Of a DNA stretch of 64,000 bases, positions 57,291 to 64,000 are shown piece after piece. Position 1 is the stretch's first letter. Each line of letters starts with the position of its first letter. The stretch is from Methylobacterium sp. B4. Its GTDB lineage: Bacteria; Pseudomonadota; Alphaproteobacteria; Rhizobiales; Beijerinckiaceae. The stretch lies in contig NZ_QJJJ01000003.1 in NCBI RefSeq assembly GCF_003201865.1, forward strand, positions 291,806 through 355,805, in the 5' to 3' direction. The notes beneath the pieces are model-generated. The model was given only the letters and a program-made list of their open reading frames with translations, was not told where the DNA came from and did no database searches. Made by a program: the position numbers and the translations under genes.

Positions 57291-57524
57291 GGTGGTCAGA
57301 TCTCCCTTGTGCATCGGCGATCGTGCCATTGTTGCCGGCGAGACGCCGGAAGGCCTTGAAACAGCCTTGGTCTGTCACCGGCGGTCATCGTCGGCACATG
57401 AAACGGCCAAGATTGGGGCGGGTTGCCCCGGGGGGCATGACAATCGACGCCGCGCCTGCCATCTGAGGCACGCCTGTTGCAAAAACGTCGGCCCCGGCCG
57501 GCCCCGACGCCCCTCGAGGATCCC

Positions 57525-58175
57525 ATGTCCGAAGTCACCCCGTCCAAGGCCCGCCTTATCGTGCGCAAGGCCGCCGTCCGGCCCGATCTCGTCGTCGATA
57601 CGGTGATCCTCGACCACGCTGCCCGGGCGCAGGCGCATGCCCACCTGACCACGGCGGGCGGATTGTCCGTCGACCTCGCCCTGGAGCGGGCGCTGGGGCT
57701 GGAGGACGGCGATGCGCTCAAGCTCGAGGATGGGCGCCTCGTCGGGGTGCGCGCGGCGGAGGAGGCGCTGCTCGAGGTCCGCGCCGGCAGCCCGGCCCGG
57801 CTGCTGCGCCTCGCCTGGCAGCTCGGCGGCGAGCACGTTCCCGCCGAAGTCGGCCCGGATGCGCTCTACGTGCCCGCCCGCGCGGCCGAGCTGGTGCGCG
57901 GCGCCGGCTGCACCGCCACGCCGGTGCAGCGCCCCTTCAAGCCGGAGAAGGCGGCCCACGACCACAGCCAGTGCGGCCACGATCATCACGGTCACGACCA
58001 CCACCACGACCACGCGCATCAGCCTGCCGGGCACGATCACGCCGGCCACGACGACCACGGCCATCAGCAGCACGCCCATGATCACAAGCACGATCACGGC
58101 CATGATCACAAGCACGATCACGGCCATGATCACGCTCACGGCGGCTGCGGGCACGACCATCGCCACGAGCACTGA
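57525..58175 (+). CDS. ureE: Urease accessory protein UreE with long His-rich tail
   Basis: A 216-residue nickel chaperone. The N-terminal domain (RLIVRKAAVRPDLVVDTVIL) and the C-terminal UreE domain (RLLRLAWQLGGEHVPAEVG, with LGGEH metal-site His) are followed by about 70 residues dense in His and Asp, HDHHGHDHHHDHAHQ and later HKHDHGHDH repeats. These can bind several metal ions. No ureF, ureG or urease subunit gene is adjacent, so this is an orphan copy; the tail may serve nickel or zinc storage. Confidence 0.9.
   Translation: MSEVTPSKARLIVRKAAVRPDLVVDTVILDHAARAQAHAHLTTAGGLSVDLALERALGLEDGDALKLEDGRLVGVRAAEEALLEVRAGSPARLLRLAWQLGGEHVPAEVGPDALYVPARAAELVRGAGCTATPVQRPFKPEKAAHDHSQCGHDHHGHDHHHDHAHQPAGHDHAGHDDHGHQQHAHDHKHDHGHDHKHDHGHDHAHGGCGHDHRHEH
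58077..58142. repeat. 24-bp tandem repeat inside the ureE tail
   Basis: A 24-base unit beginning CATGATCACAAGCACGATCA occurs at 58077-58100 and 58101-58124, with a diverged partial copy to about 58142. It encodes the repeated HDHKHDHG residues. The repeat lets the His tail change in length by slippage. Confidence 0.8.
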
Positions 58176-58266
58176 GATCAGCACCGAGACCAGCAGCGAA
58201 GCGACTTGGATCGAGAGGGATCGCTGAACCACCCGCGCCAATCGTGGCCCCAAGCGCGGGCGGAAC

Positions 58267-58452
58267 ATGCCTCGGGTCGTCCCCGTTGCCGCAGGCAAGC
58301 CAACGGGGACGACCGCCGTGCCCACGATTCATCTCCTTCAGAACGAGGACGGCCTGTGGGCCGTGGCCGCTCCGAACCTCGTGGTCACCGGCCTGACGCG
58401 CGAGAGCGCGGAAGCCTTCGCGGCGGCCTATCGCCGGCTTCAGGAGCGGTAG
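58267..58452 (+). CDS. Small hypothetical protein
   Basis: A 61-residue frame from ATG 58267 (PRVVPVAAGKPTGTT) with a plausible folded part IHLLQNEDGLWAVAAPNLV then TGLTRESAEAFAAAYRRLQER. GTG at 58318 is an alternative start giving only the second part. No ribosome site is strong. It lies 91 bases after ureE. Confidence 0.45.
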   Translation: MPRVVPVAAGKPTGTTAVPTIHLLQNEDGLWAVAAPNLVVTGLTRESAEAFAAAYRRLQER

Positions 58453-58875
58453 ACCCCGCGTCCCGCCTGAGCGGTCGGTTCGATCACCCCGGACTGCATC
58501 GCCTCCCCTCCCCCGGCATATGCGTCGGCAACGAGGCGGATGAAGCCCGCGGAAGCCGGCTCGCGGCATGTCCCGTCGGCGAACGCCGAGATGATCGGGA
58601 GGACAGCCCCGACGGCTGTTCGCGCCCTTCGAGCGCTGCATGTCGCCGCCCGAGACCGACCCGGCGGCCGAGGCGGACGCGCGTCGCCTTCACTTACCCA
58701 AGCCGCTGTCACCCGCCGAAAGAGAAAAGGTGTTTCTCATAGGGCCGATCCGCTGTAGATCATGACGAAAATACGACTGTGCTGGAATGGCGAGCCTTTC
58801 AGGGGTTCCGGCGCGGTCGATGAAGAGCAGGCGTCGGCATCGAAAGGCAGACGACGCGCTGCACAGGGAGGCGAC
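58453..58875. other. 423-base stretch without a supported gene
   Basis: Several frames are open on both strands but none has a convincing start, ribosome site or known motif. Nothing else stands out. Confidence 0.4.
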
Positions 58876-59085
58876 ATGCAGGCTCAAGCCAGCCGGGAAG
58901 ACCGCATTAGAGCGGTCACGGCGACCATCTCCCAGCAAGCCCTGGGCAATCGCCTCATCCACGGAAACACGCGTCTCCCCTACGACGTTGCCCGTGCCCT
59001 CGCCGAACAGGCGGTCGATGCGGTGGTGGCCGCCGATCAGCGTGAGGGCCAGCGCGGCCAAGTCGGTCCGAACCCGTTCATCTGA
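58876..59085 (+). CDS. Small hypothetical protein
   Basis: A 69-residue protein from ATG 58876 with a strong GGGAGG ribosome site four bases upstream. The body (QAQASREDRIRAVTATISQQ then ALAEQAVDAVVAADQREGQRG) is helical and acidic. Family unknown. The good ribosome site makes it the best supported of the small genes here. Confidence 0.6.
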   Translation: MQAQASREDRIRAVTATISQQALGNRLIHGNTRLPYDVARALAEQAVDAVVAADQREGQRGQVGPNPFI

Positions 59086-59377
59086 CGCGACGGCCGGGCA
59101 TGCGGGCGCGGCGGCGATGTTGCCGAGCGGTCCCGAAATGATCTAGGCGTCCCGGGTTCGCCGGGCCTTGCGGCCCCGCACGGCAACGCTCCGGTCAAAC
59201 GTGACGGTCAACGACAGAGATCCCATCACCGCCGAGGCTTGGCGCTTCAGCGTCGCGCCGATGATGGATTGGACCGACGCAAAGCTTTTCTCCCTACGAA
59301 AATGCTGTGCTGGATCTTTCGTGCTGTACCTGATGCTGTAGCGACCACACCCCGACTCGCACGGAGATCTGAGCCCC

Positions 59378-59590
59378 ATGCGAACCATCGTCGAGATCTA
59401 CAACGGCAGTGCCACGGCCATTCGCGACGGTGAGAAGGATCTGCCGCTGCTCCTGGCCCGTGCGCTGATGACAGGCAGCGACGCGGCCTGGGACAAGCTG
59501 CGGCCCTACGGGATCAAGCGCATCGTGGAGCGGCATCCGACCGAGGCGGCGAAGGTGATCATCGGCGAGCGTGAGGTCGCGGTTCGATAA
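59378..59590 (+). CDS. Small hypothetical protein
   Basis: A 70-residue frame from ATG 59378: RTIVEIYNGSATAIRDGEKD then LPLLLARALMTGSDAAWDKL and IVERHPTEAAKVIIGEREVA. It reads as a short globular protein, charged at both ends. The region before it (59086-59377) has no gene. Family unknown. Confidence 0.5.
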   Translation: MRTIVEIYNGSATAIRDGEKDLPLLLARALMTGSDAAWDKLRPYGIKRIVERHPTEAAKVIIGEREVAVR

Positions 59591-59715
59591 AGTTGAAACG
59601 CAAAAGCCCAGCGCGGCGGGGTCCGGGCAGGACAAGCAAGAAGGTGGGCGGCACCTCGACTTCGCCGCCTTTTTGGGCGACGGGCGACGCGGGTCACCTA
59701 ATTCAACGGATTTCT

Positions 59716-60519
59716 ATGCCCGCCAAAGCGCAGCCTCCCGAGAGCCCGAGGGGCGCCCCGAGCCACCTCGACGTGTACCTGCGCGTCCTCTCTGCGCTGA
59801 TGTTGCGGGATATGCGTAGTCGTTTCGGAGGGAACTACTGGGGATACTTGGTGCAGGTGCTTTGGCCCTGCGCTCACCTCGGCATCCTCGTCGGAGTTAT
59901 GGCATTTCGGGGCGTAAAAGCGCCAATCACCGACAGTGCAATGCTCTTCATCGCCACCGGCGCAGTGCCGGCTCTAGCATTTCAGTACGTTTCCCGCGAG
60001 GTCATGAAAGGATACTTGGTACATAAGCCGCTGACTTATTTTCCTCAGGTAAAAAAATTCGACACGGTCGTCGCGCGTTGTCTTGTCGAGATTGTCAGCG
60101 CTTTTATGGGATTAATGCTTGTCTGCTTAGTCCTAGCGTGCTTTGAAGTCGACCCTAGACCCGTCGATATGTTTACTGCGATAACGGGATATTTAGCAGC
60201 AATTGGGCTTGGCATTGGCGTTGGATTTGTCAACGTGGGAATATGCTCTGTGTTTCCCGGATGGGCACTAGGATACATATTGGTCACTCTTACACTTTAC
60301 CTGACGAGTGGAGTATATTTCCTTGCCTGTTTCATGCCGGAGCAAATTTACTACTACATGAAATGGAACCCAATCACGCAGTTGATCGAGTGGGTTCGCT
60401 TGGGCTATGAGCCAAGTCTACCTGCTCAGATTGACTATCTGTACGTGTTCGGCTGGATCTTCGGCAGCCTTACAATCGGCCTGCTGATGGAGCGCTTTAT
60501 CGTTCGTGCACAACAGTAG
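59716..60519 (+). CDS. ABC-2 type permease (polysaccharide export class)
   Basis: A 267-residue integral membrane protein with six hydrophobic segments, starting at ATG 59716 after a short polar lead (PAKAQPPESPRGAP). LMLRDMRSRFGGNYWGYL near residue 30 is typical of KpsM/Wzm-type permeases, and the last helix pair is IFGSLTIGLLMERFI. The base composition falls clearly below its neighbours from about 60000. No ATPase gene is adjacent, so the transporter is incomplete here. A polysaccharide or glycan substrate is inferred from family. Confidence 0.85.
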   Translation: MPAKAQPPESPRGAPSHLDVYLRVLSALMLRDMRSRFGGNYWGYLVQVLWPCAHLGILVGVMAFRGVKAPITDSAMLFIATGAVPALAFQYVSREVMKGYLVHKPLTYFPQVKKFDTVVARCLVEIVSAFMGLMLVCLVLACFEVDPRPVDMFTAITGYLAAIGLGIGVGFVNVGICSVFPGWALGYILVTLTLYLTSGVYFLACFMPEQIYYYMKWNPITQLIEWVRLGYEPSLPAQIDYLYVFGWIFGSLTIGLLMERFIVRAQQ

Positions 60520-60537
60520 CGCGCAAAGAGCCTGGCG

Positions 60538-60762
60538 ATGTCATCCTATCAGATGCTCTCATTGTCTGCGATCATAACTGCGATTATCTGCCTTTTTGTT
60601 GCAGCAATTCGTTCTGCTCGAAACGATAGGACGTGGCGCGCCGTAGCCTACTTGCTTGTCGGCAGTATCCCATTCTTTGTCGCCGCTTGGCAGGCGGATG
60701 GACGGAATGCGGCCCGACGCGAGCAGGCGAAAATCCAGGAGCAGTTTAACCAGCAACATTGA
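60538..60762 (+). CDS. Small membrane protein downstream of the ABC permease
   Basis: A 74-residue protein starting 18 bases after the permease stop, on the same strand. One N-terminal helix (SLSAIITAIICLFVAAI) and one central helix (VAYLLVGSIPFFVAAWQA) flank a basic loop; the tail is charged (REQAKIQEQFNQQH). It has the same low-GC character as the permease, so the two may have been acquired together. Family unknown. Confidence 0.6.
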   Translation: MSSYQMLSLSAIITAIICLFVAAIRSARNDRTWRAVAYLLVGSIPFFVAAWQADGRNAARREQAKIQEQFNQQH

Positions 60763-60791
60763 GTGCATGCGGCCTAACGCTGCCAGATCGA

Positions 60792-60824
60792 AACGAAAAT
60801 CCCGCCGCGGCTGAGCCAGGCGGG
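60792..60824 (-). terminator. Rho-independent terminator closing the lysis-like cassette
   Basis: On the minus strand CCCGCC (60819-60824) pairs with GGCGGG (60801-60806) through an inner GGC/GCC pairing, and ATTTTCGTTT follows. It lies about 115 bases after the last gene (stop at 60940). Confidence 0.65.
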
Positions 60825-60939
60825 GCAAGGTAGAACCGTCGTGGGGGGACGGAGGTTAGATCGTTACGGCTGCTTTCCGGTCGGTCCCATCCGGCCATCC
60901 GGCGCAAGCACAGATCTTTCGAAGTAGCCGAGACTTCCC

Positions 60940-61521
60940 TCAGCTCGGCGCCGGCCCGCCGAACGGAAGCTCTCCGGTCCGCCACCAATCGCCGATGTAG
61001 GGCCGCGTGCGCTCGATCGCTGGGCCGATGTCCGGCCGGGTCGCGACGACGGCGCCGACCATCAGCACCGCCGCGCCGACGCAGACGCCGAGCGCAATCC
61101 GGCTGCGCCGCGGCACCTCGCCATCGATCGAGCCTGTAGCGGCGACGTGCAGCACCGCCGCCATCATTGAGAACAGCACGATGAGCGGCACGATCTCGGC
61201 GTTCAGGAGCCACTGCGGCGCGTCGGCCAGACGGTAGATCGCGGCATAGACCGTCTGCGCGAGGTGCGAGAGGAACGACAGCCAGATCCCTACGATGAGG
61301 AAGTCGGCCTTGCTCGGCACCGGTCGGCGGATCGCCGCCCAAGCGTCGCCCGCGTAGGCGTAGACCACCACGCTGTAGAAGGCGGCGGCCAGGATGCGGG
61401 TCGCCACGATCATGTCGGCGTTGGGCACGAACACGTTGACGGTCTGGTAGCCCACGAAGAGCGTCAGCGCCGTGAGGTAGAGGATCTGTCGGATGCCGCT
61501 CGGTCCCTCGTTGTAAATCAC
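60940..61521 (-). CDS. Multi-pass membrane protein of the phage-like cassette
   Basis: A 193-residue protein from GTG 61521, overlapping the TGA of the previous gene. About five hydrophobic segments: ILYLTALTLFVGYQTVNVF, ILAAAFYSVVVYAYAG, FLIVGIWLSFLSHLAQTVY, LIVLFSMMAAVLHVAATG and IALGVCVGAAVLMVGAVVA. The C-terminus is polar (ERTRPYIGDWWRTGELPF). No family recognised. As the last of five co-directional genes beginning with an endolysin it could be a phage envelope-disruption or holin-like factor; that is inference. Confidence 0.65.
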   Translation of the reverse strand: MIYNEGPSGIRQILYLTALTLFVGYQTVNVFVPNADMIVATRILAAAFYSVVVYAYAGDAWAAIRRPVPSKADFLIVGIWLSFLSHLAQTVYAAIYRLADAPQWLLNAEIVPLIVLFSMMAAVLHVAATGSIDGEVPRRSRIALGVCVGAAVLMVGAVVATRPDIGPAIERTRPYIGDWWRTGELPFGGPAPS

Positions 61522-61835
61522 CGCGACTGCTCCTCGGCCCGGTGGGCTCGCTCGTCCATCTGTCGAATGGTGGCCTCGACCACCGCTCGTACGTCGCTTG
61601 AGAGGTGGCCGCGGCGGCGGTCGCGCAGGCGCTCGGCTGTCCGGCATTTGAAGGCGCCGACCGCGGCCTCGACGCTCTCGCGGCTCTCGTCGGCGGCTTG
61701 GACGACATCCTCGGCGGCTTCGGCTGCGCGCTGCTGCGCCTCGATGTTCTGGGCGAACAGGGCGTCGAGCGGCGCCGGGTCTGGCGGGGCTGGCGGCCTC
61801 GGAGAGAACCACGACATGACGCGCCTCCAGATCAT
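61518..61835 (-). CDS. Charged coiled-coil protein with hydrophobic start
   Basis: A 105-residue protein from ATG 61835, overlapping the previous stop by ATGA. A short N-terminal hydrophobic stretch (MIWRRVMSWFSPRPPAPP) is followed by a long helical, charged region (QNIEAQQRAAEAAEDVVQAA) with one Cys. It looks like a small accessory protein such as a spanin or Rz1-like product, but no lipobox is present. Unknown family. Confidence 0.6.
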   Translation of the reverse strand: MIWRRVMSWFSPRPPAPPDPAPLDALFAQNIEAQQRAAEAAEDVVQAADESRESVEAAVGAFKCRTAERLRDRRRGHLSSDVRAVVEATIRQMDERAHRAEEQSR

Positions 61836-62260
61836 GCGCGCCCCCGCGCGGCCTGAGTGGCAAGGCCGTTGATGGCGGCCAGGATGTTACCGACGGCGTG
61901 CCGGGTCTCCTGCGCCGCAAGTTCGACCTGCTTCGTGAGGTCTTCGCTGGCGTCCTTGTTGGTCTCCAGGGCGGCGGCGAGGCTGCTCTGCGCAGTCGCG
62001 GCCTTCTCAGCGGCCGAGGCCGCCGCATTGAGGGCGAGCACCACCTTCTCGCGGTCCGCGATCTGGGCGGCCAGCGCCGCGGCGTGGCTCGCCTTCAGAT
62101 CCTTGTAGAGCGCCCGGATGACGAGGCAGGCGCCGACGAACAGGCCGATGAAGACGAGGCACGTCGCGCCGAGGACGCCCTGGTTAAGGTAGAACGTGGC
62201 GGTCTGGTCGATGACCGCCTGCGGGTTCGGCGTCTGCGCCAGGGCCTCGGTCACGAGCAC
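61832..62260 (-). CDS. Membrane protein with Ala-rich coiled coil
   Basis: A 142-residue protein from GTG 62260 (GTG at 62254 is an alternative). It has a single membrane helix near residue 30 (GVLGATCLVFIGLFVGACLVI), then a long amphipathic Ala-rich coiled coil (ALYKDLKASHAAALAAQIAD on to the end). The layout resembles phage spanins or Rz proteins, with a membrane anchor and a long helix. Stop and start of the next gene overlap (ATGA). Confidence 0.65.
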   Translation of the reverse strand: MLVTEALAQTPNPQAVIDQTATFYLNQGVLGATCLVFIGLFVGACLVIRALYKDLKASHAAALAAQIADREKVVLALNAAASAAEKAATAQSSLAAALETNKDASEDLTKQVELAAQETRHAVGNILAAINGLATQAARGRA

Positions 62261-62264
62261 GGGA

Positions 62265-62957
62265 TCAGCCGCGGCTCATCCGGTCCGCGTCGCGCAACTC
62301 CTCGGCGCTCACCACGCCGGCCTCGATCCGCTCCACCGCCGGCACCAGCACGTTCGCTTCGCTGGCGGCGTCGTCGAGATCGAGCTTGCGGAATATGCGC
62401 GCCGCGACGCCGTCCGCGCCGCCGGCTGCCCTGATGACCGCGGGCGGGGCCGTGTCGACGAGGTACTGCGTGCCCTTGGCGATCACCGGCACCGCGACGT
62501 TGACGGACAGCGTCTTGCCCTTGGCCGCGCCCTGGACCGCGTTGAGGCCGTAGCCGACGCCCGCCTCCAGCATCATCTCGACCCGCCGCTGCGTCAGGAA
62601 CAGCGCCGCCATCGGATAGACCTTGCGGATGGCTTGGATGATGTAGGCGGCCACGATCGGCAGGAGGATGGTCAGGATGGGCTCGCGCAGGGACACGGCG
62701 AACGCCACGAGCCAGTCGCCCCAGGGCAGGATCACGGCCTTGTCGCCGATGGTGGCGACCTCGGCGGCGAGGGCGGGCCCGGCGGACGGAAGCGCGATTG
62801 CGAGGCCGCCGGCCGCGACGCAGGCGAACCATGCCCGCGGGTGGTGCAGGTAGAGCCGCCAGTCGTCCCAGGCGCGGCGGTCGGCGCGGCGCTGATGGAG
62901 GACGAAGAGCACGACGCAGGCGAGCGCCAGCGCCGCGAGCAGAAGCACACGGGTCAT
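62265..62957 (-). CDS. Membrane protein of the phage-like cassette
   Basis: A 230-residue protein from ATG 62957. An N-terminal helix (VLLLAALALACVVLFVLHQ), a second (WFACVAAGGLAIALPSAGPALAA) and a third (REPILTILLPIVAAYIIQAI) give three or four membrane segments, followed by a cytoplasmic part with RRVEMMLEAGVGYGLNAVQG. It has the features of a class II/III holin combined with an extra domain, but no known family matches. Four bases separate its stop from the next start. Confidence 0.65.
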   Translation of the reverse strand: MTRVLLLAALALACVVLFVLHQRRADRRAWDDWRLYLHHPRAWFACVAAGGLAIALPSAGPALAAEVATIGDKAVILPWGDWLVAFAVSLREPILTILLPIVAAYIIQAIRKVYPMAALFLTQRRVEMMLEAGVGYGLNAVQGAAKGKTLSVNVAVPVIAKGTQYLVDTAPPAVIRAAGGADGVAARIFRKLDLDDAASEANVLVPAVERIEAGVVSAEELRDADRMSRG

Positions 62958-63103
62958 GGTGATGGTCCTGATGGTGGGGATGCGCGGCGGGCCCGGCCGG
63001 CTCGGGAAACACTCTTCAGATCTGGCAGCTTGAGCGTGCGCAGACGCCAGATGATGCTGGCTTGCCGTCGTGCCGAAGGCCCTCCACCTAGCGGCAATCG
63101 GTC

Positions 63104-63140
63104 AGCGGGTCGGTGGACGCCCCCTATTCACCGACCCGCT
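63104..63140. terminator. 12-bp inverted repeat after the endolysin gene
   Basis: AGCGGGTCGGTG (63104-63115) pairs perfectly with CACCGACCCGCT (63129-63140). It lies four bases from the endolysin stop (63145) and before the next gene start at 62957. No T-run, so it may be a processing or attenuating hairpin separating the endolysin message from the membrane genes. Confidence 0.5.
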
Positions 63141-63144
63141 ACTC

Positions 63145-63843
63145 TCACGCCTCGCTCACGCCCGAGCGCGCCCCGGCGATCGTCGTCGGCAGCGTGTGTG
63201 GCGCCGGCAGCGGCATGTCGGCCGGCCAGCGGAACGCGGTGAACTCCTTGCGCGAGAAGGCGGCGATGGACCACGCATCGCCCTGGTTGCCGCCGAGCAG
63301 GAAGATCTGCGTCGGACTGGCACCGACGACGAAGCCGACATGGCCCTGCCAGGACGAGTTGCCCCGCTTCTTCGTGGCGATGGCGCCCAGCGCCGGCTCC
63401 TTGAGCCCGACGCCCCAGGACTCGTAGGACCGCGCCGCGAGGCTGCCCGAGGGCTTGTGGCCGGCCCGCTTCAGCATGGCGCCGACCGCGGCCGCGCACC
63501 ACGCGACCGAGTCCTGCTTGATCCCGGAGAAGCCTGCATCGGCGAAGAGCTGCACGACGCGGGGGTTGTTGGCGGAGCCTGCGCCCTCGCGCACTCCGAC
63601 CTCACCCTCGGCCAGCACCAGCCAGCCCGGCTTCTCGGGCGCCTCGCGCCGCTCGCTGATGTCGGCCTTCTGCAGGGCGGCCTGCGTCTTCGGCCCGGCG
63701 ATGCCATCGGCCACCAGCCCCGCCGAGCGCTGGAACGCGGTCACGGCGGCGATGGTGCGCGGCCCGGCATCGCCGTCCGCTCCCGAGGGCCCGAGGTCGT
63801 ACCCGCGCGCGAGGAGAGCGCGCTGGATCTCAGCGACGGTCAT
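63145..63843 (-). CDS. TIGR02594-type phage endolysin with peptidoglycan-binding domain
   Basis: A 232-residue enzyme. Residues 1-60 are a PG_binding_1 domain (MTVAEIQRALLARGYDLG, ... PKTQAALQKAD). The C-terminal catalytic domain has DSVAWCAAAVGAMLKRAGHK with the catalytic Cys, RSYESWGVGLKEPALGA, and QGHVGFVVGASPTQIFLLGG with the His, the order of NlpC/P60-type TIGR02594 proteins. There is no signal peptide, so release needs a holin-like partner, consistent with the membrane genes downstream. Confidence 0.88.
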   Translation of the reverse strand: MTVAEIQRALLARGYDLGPSGADGDAGPRTIAAVTAFQRSAGLVADGIAGPKTQAALQKADISERREAPEKPGWLVLAEGEVGVREGAGSANNPRVVQLFADAGFSGIKQDSVAWCAAAVGAMLKRAGHKPSGSLAARSYESWGVGLKEPALGAIATKKRGNSSWQGHVGFVVGASPTQIFLLGGNQGDAWSIAAFSRKEFTAFRWPADMPLPAPHTLPTTIAGARSGVSEA

Positions 63844-63905
63844 GGGGGTGTTCTCCGATGTCGAGGGAAGGTGTCGGGCTCGGGCCGGGCGGCGCGGCGA
63901 GCGGT

Positions 63906-64000
63906 CTAGGTGTATGGTCCCGGGATGAGGTGTGACGGGTTGATCCTGAAGCGATTGGGCTCTTTCGTCCAGGCATTCAGGATGAACTCGGTGGGTGTCA
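63906..64000 (-). mobile_element. 3' end of an IS481-type transposase (partial)
   Basis: On the minus strand the frame reads TPTEFILNAWTKEPNRF then RINPSHLIPGPYT and stops at 63906. This is the C-terminal end of IS481-type integrase-core transposases (Tp.EFI...W.KEP.RF..NP.H..PG). The rest lies outside the window. The terminal inverted repeat should lie near 63850-63905 but I cannot fix it. It marks an insertion next to the lysis cassette. Confidence 0.72.

Noticed and set aside
58077..58142. CRISPR or mobile-element repeat
   Set aside because: The 24-bp copies lie in frame within ureE and encode the His-rich tail.
58440..59061. Minus- and plus-strand frames between the small genes after ureE
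   Set aside because: They overlap a plus-strand gene with a strong ribosome site (58876) or lack any start signal.

Overview
The window is about 70% G+C, has almost no spare sequence between genes, and uses overlapping ATGA/GTGA/TTGA start-stop junctions throughout. Gene content (plant-type glutamate-cysteine ligase, UbiA, GlcD, CobS/CobT, OhrR-type MarR, DUF6894, DUF6101, HWE kinase, RlmJ, ZapE, DjlA/AmpD) points to an alphaproteobacterium of the Hyphomicrobiales, most likely Methylobacterium/Methylorubrum. The genus is inferred from gene style; no marker gene settles it.

1-11.2 kb: mostly housekeeping. It holds a cold-shock protein, a CysQ-like phosphatase, DUF6101, an Rmf-like protein, ubiA, rsmE, an asparaginase, gshA, a Gly/Tyr-rich exported protein with a textbook terminator, a TusA-like protein, a Nudix hydrolase and DUF3775. 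11.2-16.5 kb: an envelope-directed block with a phospholipase-A2-like secreted protein, an Omp25-like barrel, two coupled tiny membrane proteins, and a divergent DUF6502-DUF5666 pair behind a promoter with four GTGGGA half-sites. A retropepsin-like protease and DUF1289 pair follows. 16.5-25.2 kb: cobS and cobT (divergent), a chromate transporter, a membrane histidine kinase and an exported two-subunit molybdenum hydroxylase.

25.2-43.5 kb: a 1276-residue PAS/GAF/HWE kinase, an amidase, an extensin-like lipoprotein, RNase T2, rlmJ, glcD-DUF6894, a cytochrome c, ohrR, a CorC-like protein, and a PBP1A-DUF1214-DUF1254 operon. 43.5-47.2 kb: a GNAT gene, then three overlapping or abutting TadE/TadE/TadG genes without the Tad secretion machinery. 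47.3-58.2 kb: zapE; a four-gene run ending in an RNase HI with a ribbon-helix-helix-like tail and a DNA glycosylase; a candidate small RNA with a CCUCCC motif; gshB; a Na+/H+ antiporter beside an AT-rich patch with a perfect palindrome; djlA-ampD; and an orphan ureE with a His-rich tail.

58.2-64 kb is accessory. It has small orphan genes and an orphan, lower-GC ABC-2 permease. A compact minus-strand cassette follows, with a TIGR02594-type endolysin and four mostly overlapping membrane or coiled-coil genes, closed by a terminator. The 3' end of an IS481-type transposase lies at the right edge. The cassette looks like a phage-derived lysis module. The best candidates for an undescribed system are the DUF6502-DUF5666 locus with its divergent mini-membrane pair, and this lysis cassette. 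No tRNA, rRNA or CRISPR was seen.
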